Source of the DNA: Elgaria multicarinata webbii
Lineage: Eukaryota; Chordata; Lepidosauria; Squamata; Anguidae
Assembly: GCF_023053635.1 (NCBI RefSeq)
Contig: NC_086173.1
Span: forward strand, 131,227,197 to 131,291,196
Length of the DNA: 64,000 bases
Direction: 5' to 3'
The notes below the pieces were generated by a model, which worked only from the letters and a program-made list of their open reading frames with translations, made no database searches and had not been told where the DNA came from. The translations under genes and the position numbers were made by a program. Shown in pieces: positions 45,300 through 58,174 of this stretch. Position 1 is the first letter of the stretch, and every line of letters starts with the position of its first letter.

Positions 45300-46125
45300 G
45301 GAGGATTTAAAGAAATTGATTATTTATTTAAAATATTTTTGAGCCATCCTTCATCCTTGCAGATACCAAGGCATGTACAAGAGTATGGTCACATTCACCA
45401 TATAATATGCAACAAAAACAAAATAACAATATCATGATAATTAGACCAAAGGGTGGGTGGAGGACAGCAAACCCAATACAGACAAATCATCTCAAACAAT
45501 GCCGGAGCAAACAACAAGGTTTGAACTGGCACTGGAAAGATTGCAATGTTGGCACCAGCTGCACCTCCATGTGTAGGGTAATTCCTAATTGGGGCACCAC
45601 AACACATAAAGTACCCAAGGTCCTTAGAGAAGAGCCTCCCCTGATTATCTCAGACATGAGCAAACTGATAACGAAAGAGATATTCTTCAGATATTTGGGC
45701 CACAGCCATTCTGGGCTTTAAAGGTAAGCACATTTAGTATCTTGAACTGAGCTTGGAAGCAAATAAGGAGCTCCTTCAAAATTGGTGTAATCTGATCCCA
45801 CCTGGCTGTACTGGTTACAGTTCTGCCTGTTGCATTCTGCATTGGCTGAAACATGAGTCATCTTCAAGGGCAGCCCCATGTACAAGTCACAACAGCAATC
45901 CAATCGGGAGGTTAGCAGAACACGAGGTACGACCATGGGCACACTATCCCTGTCCAGGAATGGTCATAGCTGGGAAACCAGATAAAGCTAGTAAAAGGCA
46001 TTCCTGGCCACCAAGGCCACCAAGTTCTCAAGTGACAGAGCTGAATCAAAGAGCAACTCCAATCCACACAGCTCTTTCAGAAGGAGTGCAACCTTGTCTA
46101 GAACAGGCTACTGTTGCCATGCATC
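45300..46125 (-). repeat. Degraded L2/CR1-type LINE (reverse-transcriptase C-terminal part)
   Basis: The minus strand holds [20 protein letters not shown] and then DYTNFEGAP-like remnants of the '[12 protein letters not shown]' block, followed by FKAQNGCGPN; the same order as in the intact copy at 50600-51780. Several frame breaks. Confidence 0.75.
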
Positions 46126-46316
46126 CTCTGTTCACATGCATACTCATATGTATATGCATGTCAAAACATACACAAGACCAAAGGGACCTTTTCCAAAGCT
46201 ATGGCATGCACACAGGAAATTTATGCACAGCTTAACAACCTGCAAGCTTCCTGTGGGATCACTGGGATGGGGGCAAGGTTAAAGCCTTCCCTTACCACCA
46301 CCTTAGTGTGAGTGTG

Positions 46317-46317
<1 letters not shown>

Positions 46318-46365
<48 letters not shown>
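46318..46365. repeat. (GT)n microsatellite
   Basis: About 24 uninterrupted GT units. Confidence 0.95.
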
Positions 46366-46366
<1 letters not shown>

Positions 46367-47036
46367 ATGCATGTGCCCACCACCCCACCCCCAACATTTG
46401 ATAAAGCCTTCAGGCCGAAAAGATTGTGCATTGCTACTATTTTCCAAGGGAAAACTTGAGTGCTGGTGAAAATGGTGGGTGCAGGACAGAGATGGATAGA
46501 TTTATAGGAGGAAAGGAAAATAGAGCAGAAATAGAAACGCAAGCATTTCACTTTCTGGTTGGTTCACAGATACTCGGGGAAACAAAGGGGCACAGGCTCC
46601 TCTTTGGCCTCTCAGCATTTGATTACAACTTCAAACTAAACTTTAAAATTAGGAGCCCTAAAACAGGGCTTTTCCTTCAATCTTGACTACACCAAAGAAA
46701 ATAACAAGCCTGGAGAGAGGCAGGGAGACTTTGGGAATGGAGACAAGGGAGGGGCCTAACTAAAATGTAACTCCAAAGATTTTACAAAGTGCATAAAATG
46801 GTTGCAATCGGCTCAAGACATTTAGTAGCAGCTTCCACAATGCTCTAAATTCTCTGCTTGACCACCACCATTGGACTCAAAATCAGCAAACCATGCTGAG
46901 TTAGCAAGTGCCCTGTGAGGCTCTGAACCTTCCTACTGGAAAGCATAGGGTCATGCATGTCCACTGCACATGCTCAGTAACCTGGGCCAGATCTACACTT
47001 TTGACAAATTATTACGATCCCATCATTGTAACTCTG

Positions 47037-47447
47037 GGGCATGGCTAGACGGGGGGGCGGGGGGGGAAGTTGAGGGGCATGATCTCAGGATTTTATGATC
47101 ATGAGATCATTCCCCTCATCTACATGCAGCGCGTGACATCCCAGGAAGAAGACGATGTCGCGCCCGCCATTTTTAATTTTTTTTAAAGGAAAATGAGTGC
47201 ATGAGGGCTCGAACATAATTGTAAGTTGTTGGTTTTTTTTAAAAAAAACCTTGTGCTCCCCCCACCACACCCCCGATGGCCACAGAGCTCCTGAGGAGCT
47301 CTGAACCCGGTTCCTTGCATTTACTCATGAGGAGCCAGGACAAAACCACGATGGCGGGCCTGTACTCCCTCCCTGTACTCGGGATGCCATGTGCACAGGG
47401 ACAATCCCAGGACAATCCCCAGGATATTGCCCAGTCTAGACATGCCC
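47037..47447. mobile_element. TIR element, 411 bp
   Basis: Ends GGGCATGGCTAGAC and GTCTAGACATGCCC (13 of 14 inverted match). Contains G-rich and T-rich runs and GATCATGAGATCAT. The TCTAGAC-type ends recall 29472-29612. No open frame of note, so non-autonomous. Confidence 0.55.
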
Positions 47448-49574
47448 TCTATGTCCCTCTTGCACATTAACACACTGACATTTCTTGTGGTATTTTGGAA
47501 AATTCGGAATAAAATTCGGTATATGGAATGTGTAATGTGCATATACCAACAGTTATCCATGCACTTCAATACCTCTATAAAGCAGTAGCTCTGGACAGCC
47601 AAAAAGACCTCCTCTTAGAACTTAAGTTCCAATCACAGCAGCCCACATGCCATGCTTTCAAGTCAAGTAACTTATTTTGCTGGGGGCAGGGGGCAGGGAC
47701 ATTGTCTTTTGGACTGAAAGGCAACCTAGGCAGGGAGGTGGGGGTGTTTTCCCTCTCCACATATAATATAAAGCAGTAAAAAGACCTGCACCCCTCTGGG
47801 AAGGGACTGTATGATAGTGTATTATGTTCTGTACAGTGCCTCAGGGATGCTTCTGGAGCAAAAAAGAAAAAAGAAAAAGGTAGAAATCAAATAAATGTTA
47901 CCCGGAAAATGTTGGGTTCATTTCATCGGAGGATATGAACAAAGTGTTCTAGTCCTGTGCAAGAGCTACATAGTGGTAGTCTACTGGAGGCTTTTATAGG
48001 GTCTGTTTCTTCGGGGGTGGGATAAACAATTTGGGAGCAAGGCAGAAACTTAAGGTAGCAAAAACCCTATGTGCCTGGCCCATCACATTAAGTAAAGTGC
48101 ATGTTTGCACAATAAGGGCCAATTATGAACACACCAGTTAACTTTCATATTATCTGCTGTCTGTTAGCCCGCTGGCCTGACCAGCATTGCCTGAACTGTG
48201 ATTAGGTACAGTGTGTGCTGAGCAGCTGTTTTGCTCTTACTAATGAAGCTCCAATTAGGTATTTAATGATCTTTGACCTGTACTGGCCTAGGGCAATTTT
48301 GTTCAAAGAAACGTATGTGCTTTCTGCATGTACTTGGATTGGTTTAGGTTCCATTCAAAATGATCCATCCAAGCCCTATGATTTCTTAAGACTGCTTGTA
48401 GACATGGAAGCAAGCCATGGTACAGCTAGGTGACTTTAGACCCGGGGCTTAACCACCCTCACCCCCACCCCGCCTTTAGATTACCCTGAGCATGGGCAGC
48501 TTTGCATTTTAACTCATTTAAACCATCATGTCTACATGGATAAAATGGAGTTTGCTTCTGTATCTGCTGTTCTCTAGGGGAACCTCTGGGCTGCAGGGCC
48601 CTTTGGCTCCAAGGTCCAACCCTAGCTGCACTACTGGGAACAAGCAATCTCCAAGGTATCATATAATGTGGAATGGGGCCTCCACTGCCTCCTAAGTTCA
48701 TCCACCTCTATGGATTCTACTCTGGGTGATCTATGTCGGTGGGGAAATTACACTTCTAAAAGGTGTAGAGATCACCGCTGGCATTTGTGTGATGGCATTT
48801 GTGATCCTTCATGTTTGGAGTAAAATCAGAATAAGCAATGGCTACCTAGATTTTAGAAGAAATGCGTGTGTCCATTAATTGCTTAAGAGACAATTCACAT
48901 CATGGCCCATCTAGTTTAGTGCTGATGTAGTAGAAAGATCAAAGGAAGGCTCAAGGCTCAAGCTGGTGCTTCCAAGTGGTAATTCCTTATGTGGAGATTG
49001 CCCAAAGCATTTTGATCAATGGATTGTCACATGTCTCATTTTGACACATACTTTCTTGAGTTGTGTTAGCATTTATATACACAGGTTTATATACCACTTT
49101 CTAGTCAACTAACAAAGTGAACAACAATAGTATAAACATAAAAATATAACAATAAAAATGTAATAATTGGCTTTTCTACATGACGCTAAAATCCTGCACC
49201 ATTATTGGGGCTTCTGCTTCCAGATTCCTTACAGGATTAAGACCGGCTCCTTTACATGTGTCCCCCCCCCCCCGGGATTTTCATTCTGGGCAAGTTCTAT
49301 GTTTCATTATACCGCCACTAGATGGTGTTATAGTATAGCTGTGATATAGCAGGAAATTCATTTTCTCCATTGAGAATAAAGCTGCTATAATGGCCAGAAA
49401 ACACTGGAGAGGCCCTAGAGCTTGGCAACATTGTGCAAAGGACATGCAGAGAACCGTGAGCGACCAATGAAGAGTGTAAAATAAAAGCCTCATGTAGAGA
49501 AGCCCATTCACTCGTCGGTAATATACTGGATGGGTCATACTAGAAAAAGGAAAATGCATTATTCTAGTGTGACC
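47448..49574. other. Intergenic, little recognised
   Basis: Unique-looking. A LINE tail on the minus strand is possible at about 49060-49166 (TTTATATACCACTTTCTAGTC). No gene seen. Confidence 0.4.
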
Positions 49575-49795
49575 CAAGAGCCAGTGTGGTGAAGCGGCTA
49601 GAGAGTTGGAGTGGGAGTCGGGAGATCCGGGTTCTAGTCCCAACGCAGCCGTGGAAACCCACTAGGTGACTTTGCGCCAGTCACAGACTCAGCCCAGCCT
49701 ACCTCACAGGGTTGTTGTTGTGAGGATAAAATGGAGAGGATTATGTACGCTGCCTTGGCTTCCTTGAAGGAAAAAGGCAGGATATAAATGTAGTA

Positions 49796-49849
<54 letters not shown>

Positions 49850-49850
49850 T
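49575..49850 (+). repeat. tRNA-derived SINE (Sauria-SINE-like) with (AAT)n tail
   Basis: GAGCCAGTGTGGTGAAGCGG, B box GGTTCTAGTCC, CCTACCTCACAGGGTTGTTG, AAGGCAGGATATAAATG, then about 17 AAT units. Confidence 0.85.
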
Positions 49851-50599
49851 GCATTAAGTAAACTTCACACAATCGATTAGTACTTTGAAGCCCCAGCTTG
49901 AAGCTTTCTCTCTTCTGCCACCCTTTCATTTTTGAGTCCTACTCTTCACCTTCCCCATCACTTCTCTCTTATAAGAATGAAGTAAATGGGGAAACACCCA
50001 TGAATCGTCCTTTAAGTGTTAATGTACCTCAGAATATCTCTGAATACATTTAGAGATAACTCCTTGAGAAGATGGCCTCTCTTTCTTGAACCACCCTAAG
50101 GGTTATTTTCATACAATTCAAGTGGCAGTGGCTTCTCAAACAACCTCCAGGCTGACAGGGACACCCCCTCCCACCCCCTCTCCCGTTCTTTTCAGTTTTC
50201 AGAACAGCAGAGCCAATTTGTCATTCCATGAAATAACTGACAAGGCTCATCCATCTTTAACATTCCTCCTGGTGGCTGTACATATTATGTCTCAGTAATG
50301 TCCAATAAGGAGAAGAAACAATAGCTGTCCAGGGTACAAAAAAACATATCAAGGAACATTATTGAATCAAGGATCTGGTTAGTTCAGGCTTTGTAGCTAT
50401 AGTTTGATGAGATTTTAGCACAGAAGAAATAGTATGGTGTTACACACTCTTAGCCCCCCCAACTCTAATATTTTTATGTTTTATTTCATTTTTGTTCTAA
50501 GATAGATAATAGTTTTACCATATAACGAAAACATCAACAGTACACAACACAAACAGTTCATCTTACATTGTTTGCCAGATATGCTAGTCGATACAGAAA

Positions 50600-51780
50600 A
50601 ATTTGAGATGGGATAATATTAAGCTGTGGGGTGCCACAGGGTTCTATTCTATCCCCCATGCTGTTCAACATCTATATGAAGCCGCTGGGTGAAATCATTG
50701 GGGGTTTTGGGGTTGGGTGCCATCATTATGCTGATGATACTCAGCTCTACTTCTCATCATTGGAGTCAGCTGGGACTGTGAAGGTGCTGGACCAGTGCCC
50801 GGAGGCTGTAATGGGCTGGATGAGGGCCAATAAACTGAAGCTGAATCCTGATAAGACGGAAGCTCTGTGGATTGGTGGTTCCCGAGTCTGGGAATTGGGT
50901 AAGCAACTTGTTCTGGATGAGGTGGTGCTCCCTCTGAAGGAGCAGGTGCGTAGCTTGGGAGTATTCCTAGATTCATCTTTGTCACTGGAGGCCCAGGTGG
51001 ACTCTGTGGCACGGAGTACTTGGGGTCAGCTTCGGCTGATCCACCAGCTACGGCCTTTCCTGGACAGGGACAACCTAGCCACAGTAGTGCATGCACTGGT
51101 AACCTCCCGATTAGACTACTGCAATGCACTCTACATGGGGCTGCCCTTGAAGACGACTCGGAAGTTGCAGCTAGTGCAAAATGCAGCAGCTAGACTGCTG
51201 GCGGGTACATCTTACAGAGACCACATAACACCGGTCTTAAAGGAATTGCACTGGCTGCCTATATGCTTCCGGTCGGAATTCAAGGTGTTGGTAATGACAT
51301 TTAAAGCCCTAAACGGCTTGGGACCTCTATACTTGAGGGAGCGCCTCTCCTTATATATGCCTGCCTGAGACCTGAGATCTGTTGGAGGAGCCCTTCTCCG
51401 CATCCCACCAGCACAACACATTCGCTATGATGGGACAAGGGAGAGGACTTTCTCTGTTGTGGCACCCCGACTGTGGAATGCCCTCCCCTTGGAGGCCCGA
51501 CTGGCGCCAACGCTGATTTTATTCTGGCACTAAGTGAAAACATGGCTTTTTAACGAAGCTTTAAATGGTTGAATTCACTAAGTTGTCACATTGTTTTAAC
51601 TGTTTTAATAGTTTTACTACTTTTAAATTATATATTGTTTTAACTTGGTTTATGGTTTAATTTGTTTTTAGCTGTGTAGATTTACTGTTTTATACTGTAT
51701 GCTTTTATCTGTATGCCACCCCGAGATCTTATAGGCCGGGATATAAATGTTTTAAATAAATAAATAATAAATTAATAAAT
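50600..51780 (+). mobile_element. 5'-truncated L2/CR1-type LINE with long open reverse-transcriptase frame
   Basis: Reads [18 protein letters not shown], then the catalytic motif [19 protein letters not shown], the block [18 protein letters not shown] and [15 protein letters not shown]. The frame is open for 245 codons from 50631, meets one in-frame TGA at 51366, and then continues in the same frame through TFSVVAPRLWNALPLEAR to about 51533. The 3' UTR ends TATAGGCCGGGATATAAATG and AAATAAAT repeats. The 5' half, including the endonuclease, is missing, as usual for incomplete reverse transcription. The least decayed LINE in the window, hence relatively recent. Confidence 0.9.
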
Positions 51781-51881
51781 AATAGTGTTCCTATTTCAAT
51801 TTCCAGTCTTCCTAACTCGTATACCCTTCTAGAAATGTGACTAGTGGATGCTGGTCTGTGGAGCCTGCATTAATAGTAACC

Positions 51882-51883
<2 letters not shown>

Positions 51884-51919
<36 letters not shown>
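51884..51919. repeat. (CA)n microsatellite
   Basis: About 18 CA units. Confidence 0.95.
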
Positions 51920-51922
<3 letters not shown>

Positions 51923-53004
51923 ATGCAACATGGTGGTGGTTGGAGCTGCTGTTCAAGAAAAACAGTAAGACACTCTTGACCTCAGGGAAGTAGTTTCGAT
52001 ATCCTTTGGATCCTGGACAATATTCTGAAGTCTCATGTAATCAAGCAGGATTGATAACAGACATGGGTTCTAATTCTTATCCAGAGAATACCCCCGAGTA
52101 TTAGATCATCCATGGATATTTTCTTTTTCTTTTGCAGCGATGTGCAACTGAACTGAGATTTTGGATCAAAGGAAAAGGAAGCTAGCGTCCCTCTGAATTG
52201 GGGCAACAACTATCTAAAATTCCCTTTGTTGTCTCCCCCTAATTTTCCAAGTCCCTGGCTTGGAATTTATTAATTCTATTTTTCACATAATTACGATATT
52301 TTTTAAAAAATCTAGTAACACAAGTGTTCTCTGGGTGGTGTACAAATTCAAAAACCCAAAATACAAGGTAATTGGTCAGATAACAGCAGTAGCACCTAAT
52401 GAAACCAGTAAAACCAGTAGCATGGATAAACTGTGCAAAGTGTGTACTGTGCCTCCCTTTGTGTGCAAAGAAAGGGAACCGCCACCTCTGCCGTTTGCTC
52501 ACCCCAGAGATTTACGTTTGTGAGTGAAACCAATTCATTGTGTAGCAAACCAGACATGTTTTGTCACTATTTTTGAGGCCCAGTTTCAATAACTTTCCAT
52601 GAGCAACATTTGAAAAGTAAGCATAAAGGCTCAATCAATCTTATCAAGGGTTCCCAAACTCACATCCATCAAAACAGTGAGGAAGTTGAACACCACAGCA
52701 GCTTCTGTTAAGTATTCATCCTGTCCTCAGGCTAACAAAGGGACTTTCCAAAAGTCAGAACATGTGTGCAAGATCATTCTACGATTTGGGCGTCAAGATG
52801 ATTTCAAAGCAACTGATTTTTTAATCATCCAACACGAAAAGATAATGTGGAATCTCCAAAGATGGCCGCTTTGCAAAGTACCTAAACTGGCTTCTTGGCC
52901 AATCTTACTGTATACGTAATAACCCATTTTTCTCTCTGCACCAGCACAAACCACCTACCCAATTCACCCAGATACAGAGAGACATGATAGCACTCTTCAA
53001 GTAC
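51920..53004. other. Intergenic, little recognised
   Basis: Mostly unique. A possible LINE tail on the minus strand lies near 52315-52375 (GTTCTCTGGGTGGTGTACAA). Confidence 0.4.
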
Positions 53005-53240
53005 TTATTTTTTTATTGCACTTCTATACCGCCCTATAGCCGAAGCTCTCTGGGCTGTTTACAAATTTAAGACAATTCAAAACAAAACAATAGTATAAAA
53101 CCATAATATAAAAAACAATATAAAAGCACAACCAAGATAAAAACAGCAGCAATGCAAAAATACAAATTTAAAATACAAATTTAAAACAGCAAAGTTAGAA
53201 TTAATTTATAGACTGTTAAAATACTGGGAGAATAAAAAGG
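53005..53240 (-). repeat. LINE 3' end
   Basis: CACTTCTATACCGCCCTATA, GCCGAAGCTCTCTGGGCTGT, then an A-rich body and TACTGGGAGAATAAAAAGGTC. Abuts a CR1 copy of opposite orientation. Confidence 0.65.
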
Positions 53241-53560
53241 TCTTGAAAGGTTGAAAGGTTGTCACACAGAGGAGGGCCGGGATCTCTTCTCAATCAAGTC
53301 AGAGTGCAGAACATAGAATAATGGGATCAAATTACAGGAAACCAGATTACAGCTGGACATCAGGAAAACCGTCCTGACTGTTAGAGCAGTCCGACAATGG
53401 AACCAATTACCTAGGGAGGTCGTGGGCTCTCCCACATTAGAGGCATCCAAGATGCAGCTGAACAGACATCTGTCAGGTATGCTTTACTATGGATTCCTGC
53501 ATCGATGGCCTTATAGGCTCCTTCCAACTCTAATCTTCTATGAGTCTATGATACAGCTTC
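53241..53560 (+). repeat. CR1 3' end
   Basis: GGTTGTCACACAGAGGAGGG, AGGAAAACCGTCCTGACTGT, TCGTGGGCTCTCCCACATTA, TGGATTCCTGCATCGATGGC and a terminal TTCTATGAGTCTATGAT, the CR1 octamer end. Confidence 0.8.
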
Positions 53561-53628
53561 ATAATTTACCCACAGAATGGGTTGACCATGATAATTGTGG
53601 AACCAGTGCTTAGGTTTCCAACCAAGTG

Positions 53629-53770
53629 TTCTAACCTAGCCTTCCTAAACTAGTGTTCTCCACATTTTTTGCACTTCAACTCCCTTCAGATCCAGCCAAC
53701 ATGGCCAATGGTCAGGAATGCTGGGAGTTGTAGTCCAAAACATCTGGAGGGCACCAGGTTGAAAAAGACT
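53629..53770. repeat. Foldback MITE (AGCCTTCC family)
   Basis: TAGCCTTCCTAAACTAGTG, CATGGCCAATGGTCAGGAAT, GGGAGTTGTAGTCCAAAACA, GAGGGCACCAGGTTG. Relatives at 53975 and 59340. Confidence 0.65.
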
Positions 53771-53974
53771 GTTATTAAATATTGATTAAAAAATTCAGGT
53801 AAATTCAACAAAACAATGCCCCATAGGTAATTGGAGATGGTCTGGCCAAGTGCATGCTGTTCTACTCTCACAAGTCTCGACTTGACTAGAGGCAACTGTT
53901 TGGCGACATCTATTCAGTCACCTATCCTTGAAGGACCAAGAAAAAAAGAGGACGTTTTATGTACCTAAAGCAAC

Positions 53975-54097
53975 TTACCCCAACTTGGTGACCTTCAGAT
54001 GGTTTAGACTACAACACCCAGCATTCCTGACCACTGGCCATGCTGGCTGCAGGAGATGTCCAAAACATTTGGAGAGCACCAGTTTGGGGAAGGCCAT
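53975..54097. repeat. Foldback MITE (AGCCTTCC family)
   Basis: CCCAACTTGGTGACCTTCAG, CACTGGCCATGCTGGCTG, GAGCACCAGTTTGGGGAAGG. Confidence 0.65.
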
Positions 54098-54119
54098 CCT
54101 AAAGAGGTTTGTGAAGTAA

Positions 54120-54195
54120 TCATTGTAAACTGCCCAGAGAGCTTGGTCTATGGGGTTGTATATAAATGTAATAAATAATAATAATAATTAATAAT
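54120..54195 (+). repeat. LINE 3' tail
   Basis: TAAACTGCCCAGAGAGCTTG, TATATAAATGTAATAAATAA with an AAT run, immediately followed by a TCTG repeat. Confidence 0.6.
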
Positions 54196-55599
54196 GTCTG
54201 TCTGTCTCTCTCTCTATATATATTCTATCCCGTCCCCAAAAAATTCCGCTTCCCCAAAAAAATCCCCAGAAACCACCCCAGGATTTTTCCATGGCTTCAA
54301 TATTTTCAGAAATTTTACATCTCTGCTTGTACTGCTTTATACCTGTAACACTTTCATGGCTTTTATTTTAGGCAATACCAACTGAAATTAACAAGCAGTC
54401 CCTATTGAAGTCCCAATTTAAAGGACGTATTTATTTCTGGCTAGGGCAGATGTATGTTCTTGTGTGGGTATATATGCCGCCAGATTATCAGATAATCAGA
54501 AAAGGACATTTTAATTTGTTCTAGAAAAACACGAGGCTACTCAAATACAAGATTTGCTCAAATGTTTATTTATTTACATGTAAGCCTAAAATTGTAAATG
54601 ACTTTGAAATGCACTGTAATTGCCTCCTTAGGAGCTATAAGCATTTTGGTGCACTTGTCGAATAAAAATATACAAGACACTTAAGTGGCATGACATTGAT
54701 TGCAATTGCTCACAGACATACTAACACTTATACAGCTACACATACACAAAGCAATTTCTGTTTTTCACTTTCCACTTGTATCAAAATCTGTATTACTTTG
54801 CTGCATATACTCATATAGCTACACAGGACCAGACTATCAGTGGACTAACCACTAACAAGGGTTAAAGGGGAAAAAAACTTGAATTATTTCAGTTATTTCC
54901 AGCAAGCATATTTGAAGAAATGCTTCAATAGAACTTGCTTCCAAGGTTTTGTGCTTACAAACCAAAGTTTATGTTAGACAGCACACAACAAGGCTGATTC
55001 CTCAGACGTCCTATTGACACATAGGTCATATTTTTATGTAAAGTGTTCAGGATCTAAAAGTGAAGCACAATCCTAGATGTTGTGTTTTACATCAGGAAAA
55101 ATGGGGAGATGCGAAACTTTGCTGGGCAAACCTTCATCAAGTAGCATTTTGGCGTTTGGAATCCTGCAAGAATGTCAACATTCTAGCCTGATATACAAAA
55201 GCAATTTGAATATGGGAGAAAGCCATTGAGCTCAAGGTAGCTATTTACACGCTTAACATGTTATTCATTTGCTCTTGAAAGGATCTCTTCAAAGCTTCAT
55301 TTGCTTTTGATAAGATCTCTTGACCTTGAATCATTTGGACTAAGGGTTAGACAATTGCTGAAATCAAGCACTCTTGCCTCCTGATACTATACAGTTAGGT
55401 ACATCTAAGCTTGAAATCAACAGATTTAGACATGCCTAACTCTGCATAGGACTTGCCTCCAACAAATGAATTCAAGCAAATTTTCATACTTAAGTATGCT
55501 TAGGGTTGGGATTTTAATTATTTCCCCATAGGTGTGATTTCAAGGGTGATGGCCAGTTCACATTACTTGTGCCCCCGTTGGCTGAGTTTACTTTCTTTG
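54196..55599. other. Repeat-poor stretch, possible distal GXYLT2 3' UTR
   Basis: Unique-looking AT-rich sequence. On the minus strand an AATAAATAAA pair near 54564-54573 follows a smooth low-repeat run. No coding similarity seen. Confidence 0.25.
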
Positions 55600-55607
55600 C
55601 AACTGGA

Positions 55608-55886
55608 GGTGCAAGTGGACCCAACCATTAGGCAGAGTGAAACAACTCCCTCAGGCAGCAGATGTTGGGGGTGGGGTTAGGGTGTTGGAGGACAGCACTG
55701 TGTGTACCATATAACCTGCCCCTTACCTAGCCTGTTGACTTCTGGTGCAGTGGAAGATGCTGTCCCAATGCCAGTCTTGAAATAAAATTCAGCTCTCAGC
55801 CTGGTTGGCTTTTGTATATAGAAGCGGGGTAGGGAAAGCCATCTTGTCCTTCGCCTCAGGAGACCAAATATCTTGGGCCGGCCTTG
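55608..55886. repeat. Foldback element (CCTCAGGCAG family)
   Basis: Left CATTAGGCAGAGTGAAACAA, CTCCCTCAGGCAGCAG; right TTCGCCTCAGGAGACC, TCTTGGGCCGGCCTTGG, roughly inverted. Confidence 0.5.
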
Positions 55887-55894
55887 GAGAATAT

Positions 55895-56080
55895 AGACTT
55901 GACCTACACCAAGTCAGACCATTGATCAATCTAGGCTAGTACTGTGAAGTCCAACTGGCAGCAGCTCCAACATATCCCTTGAGATCCTTTCAACAGGAGA
56001 TTCAAGGGACTGTTCCCAAGACTTTCTACATGTAACATATGTGATTTACCACTGAGCTTCTCCCCAAGTGTGTGTGTTGC
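55895..56080 (-). repeat. tRNA-derived SINE of the second family
   Basis: Reverse complement of the family at 40569: AAGTCAGACCATTGATCAAT, CTGGCAGCAGCTCCA, ACCACTGAGCTTCTCCCC (A-box end). Confidence 0.6.
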
Positions 56081-58174
56081 CACTCATTCATTGATTGCAC
56101 AGTGAGCTCATTACACCACAATGGCTAATAGCCAGATAGACGCCAAAGTGATCAGAGCGTAGCTCCACCATCACAGGACCAACCACAACAAGATTTAACT
56201 TGGTGGATACATTCGCCCTAAATGTCCTGATTTTACATTGATTTGTAGTTATTCTGAGTCATAATAGTGGAAAATGCCCTTCTAGTGACCTTATGTTGGT
56301 GCAGAATATAACACTATGTATGGATATGGAAGATGATAGAAAGTATTTATAGTATAGACAGTATTTTATAGTATAGACAGTATTTTATAAGTGACAGCTA
56401 TTTTTAAAGTCGTCAACATTGAGCACGACATACATGCATTTATATAAAGTTAAGTTGAAAAGCAAACTACTGTTAAAAATGAAATGTGATATAGTGCTGA
56501 AAGTTGTAGCAAAGTATAAATTATTATGCTAAATGGGCAAAGCATTTAAAAAGTAAATATATTTATATAATTGTTTTTAAAATTTCTTTAAGAGCTTTAC
56601 AGTCCACCCCCCCTTAAAAAAAAAACACACAAAATAATACAATGCACACAATGTGCAATCACAAAATAATACAATGCACACTGGAAATGTTTTCTTGCAT
56701 AATTCGATTAATATTGTGCAGAAAGGTTTTAATGTTAAACCAAATCCTTCATATATCAGGTAGAAGCATTGAAAAATAAGTTTCCTTGTAAAACAAACAA
56801 TGCACAACACTGCAACTTCTGTAAACATATAAAATAGTATGAGAGATAATGGCTTCTTCTACCACAAAGTCAAGTCCTTTCTTTCCTTCATTATATAGGA
56901 ACCCACACCTTTAGCTTAAAATAATTGGAACTTAACTTCAGAATAGCTTTGAATACACAAAAAAGGTTACAAGTTTGACTCTGAAAACAGAAAGTATATG
57001 ATTTCAGATGAAGTTTCACACCCGTACTCATCTCCAAGCTTTGGGCTCAGCTTATCGTAAGTCTGCCAGACTGGCCCAAATACCAAATGCTAGGTTCATG
57101 TATGGAGTAGTGAACAGCACAAATTCTACAGTTGCCTTTTTGCAAAAGACAGCATTACAGAATCTGTCACCTTAAAACACGTCCAGCTTCAGAATTTGGA
57201 AAACACATCCAGGTTCACATCAGAGATTTCTTTTGAAATGTGGGAATGCTCTTGGGTGTCATACAGATGTCTCAAGGTATATGAAATGTAATATTAAAAA
57301 GGATAACAGAAACATCTATTTCAAAAAAAGAAGCTGCACAAATTCTGAATTTGTTCTGGAACTAAGTGCTACATCAGACATCTGCAAAAGAAACCTGCAT
57401 ACTAACCTTATGACAACATTACATTTTCACACCTCTTACAGCACAGCTTGAATCCTACACACAGAAACAAAGTCCACAAGGAAGCAGCTCACACAGGATT
57501 ATTTTTCACCTTTTGAAAAAAATGCATAAACAATTATGTAGATTATGCCTTAATCCATTAAATGGATTATTTTCATACACTGGCCTGTGGGAAGAGGTGC
57601 TATGTAGACATTTTAGGGACAGAGGATTATATTAGATAGCCTTTTGGTCCTTTCCAAAGTTATGAGCTGAGTTAAGCTGCCCTTCTGCCTCCTCTACAGG
57701 TTTATTTGACTTTTGGATGCCTGTCAGAGAAACCCCCATCCACTAACATCTTGAAGGAATATGAATCTTCCTATATACTGTTAGTGCAGTTAATCTGCAC
57801 TCTTACACAGTAAGATCAAATCGTGTGGGATTTCAATTTAAAAAAATAAGTGCAAATAGGGAAGTAGTTTAGGCTTTGTGGCCTACAAAAATCATGTTAA
57901 ACCACAAAGAGGGATGTGGCGAGGTGACATGCCTTTCTGTTTTGCCTCTCCTCTTTTCATATCACTGGCCCGATAACACTTTCCTAGTACCATCTACGGG
58001 TTCAATTAACTTTATTTGCATAGTAGCACCTACACACCTGAGCAGTGAATTTTTTAAAATACTTCATGTGCTCTTAAAGGCTTTCTTCACCTGTTTACTG
58101 TCACTTAGCAAACACCGAAAACACTTTACAGGCCATTTTCAGGTATCTAAAAGTCAAGTCACAAGGGCAACTAC
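56081..58174. other. Repeat-poor intergenic or 3' UTR sequence
   Basis: About 2 kb with almost no recognisable repeat and no coding similarity. Could be conserved non-coding sequence or part of the GXYLT2 3' UTR. Confidence 0.3.

Noticed and set aside
45753-46235. 160-codon plus-strand open frame
   Set aside because: Antisense to the decayed LINE at 45300-46125.
46303-46551. Minus-strand open frame with a Thr-His repeat
   Set aside because: Translation of the GT microsatellite.
50695-51129. 144-codon minus-strand open frame
   Set aside because: Antisense shadow of the LINE reverse-transcriptase frame.
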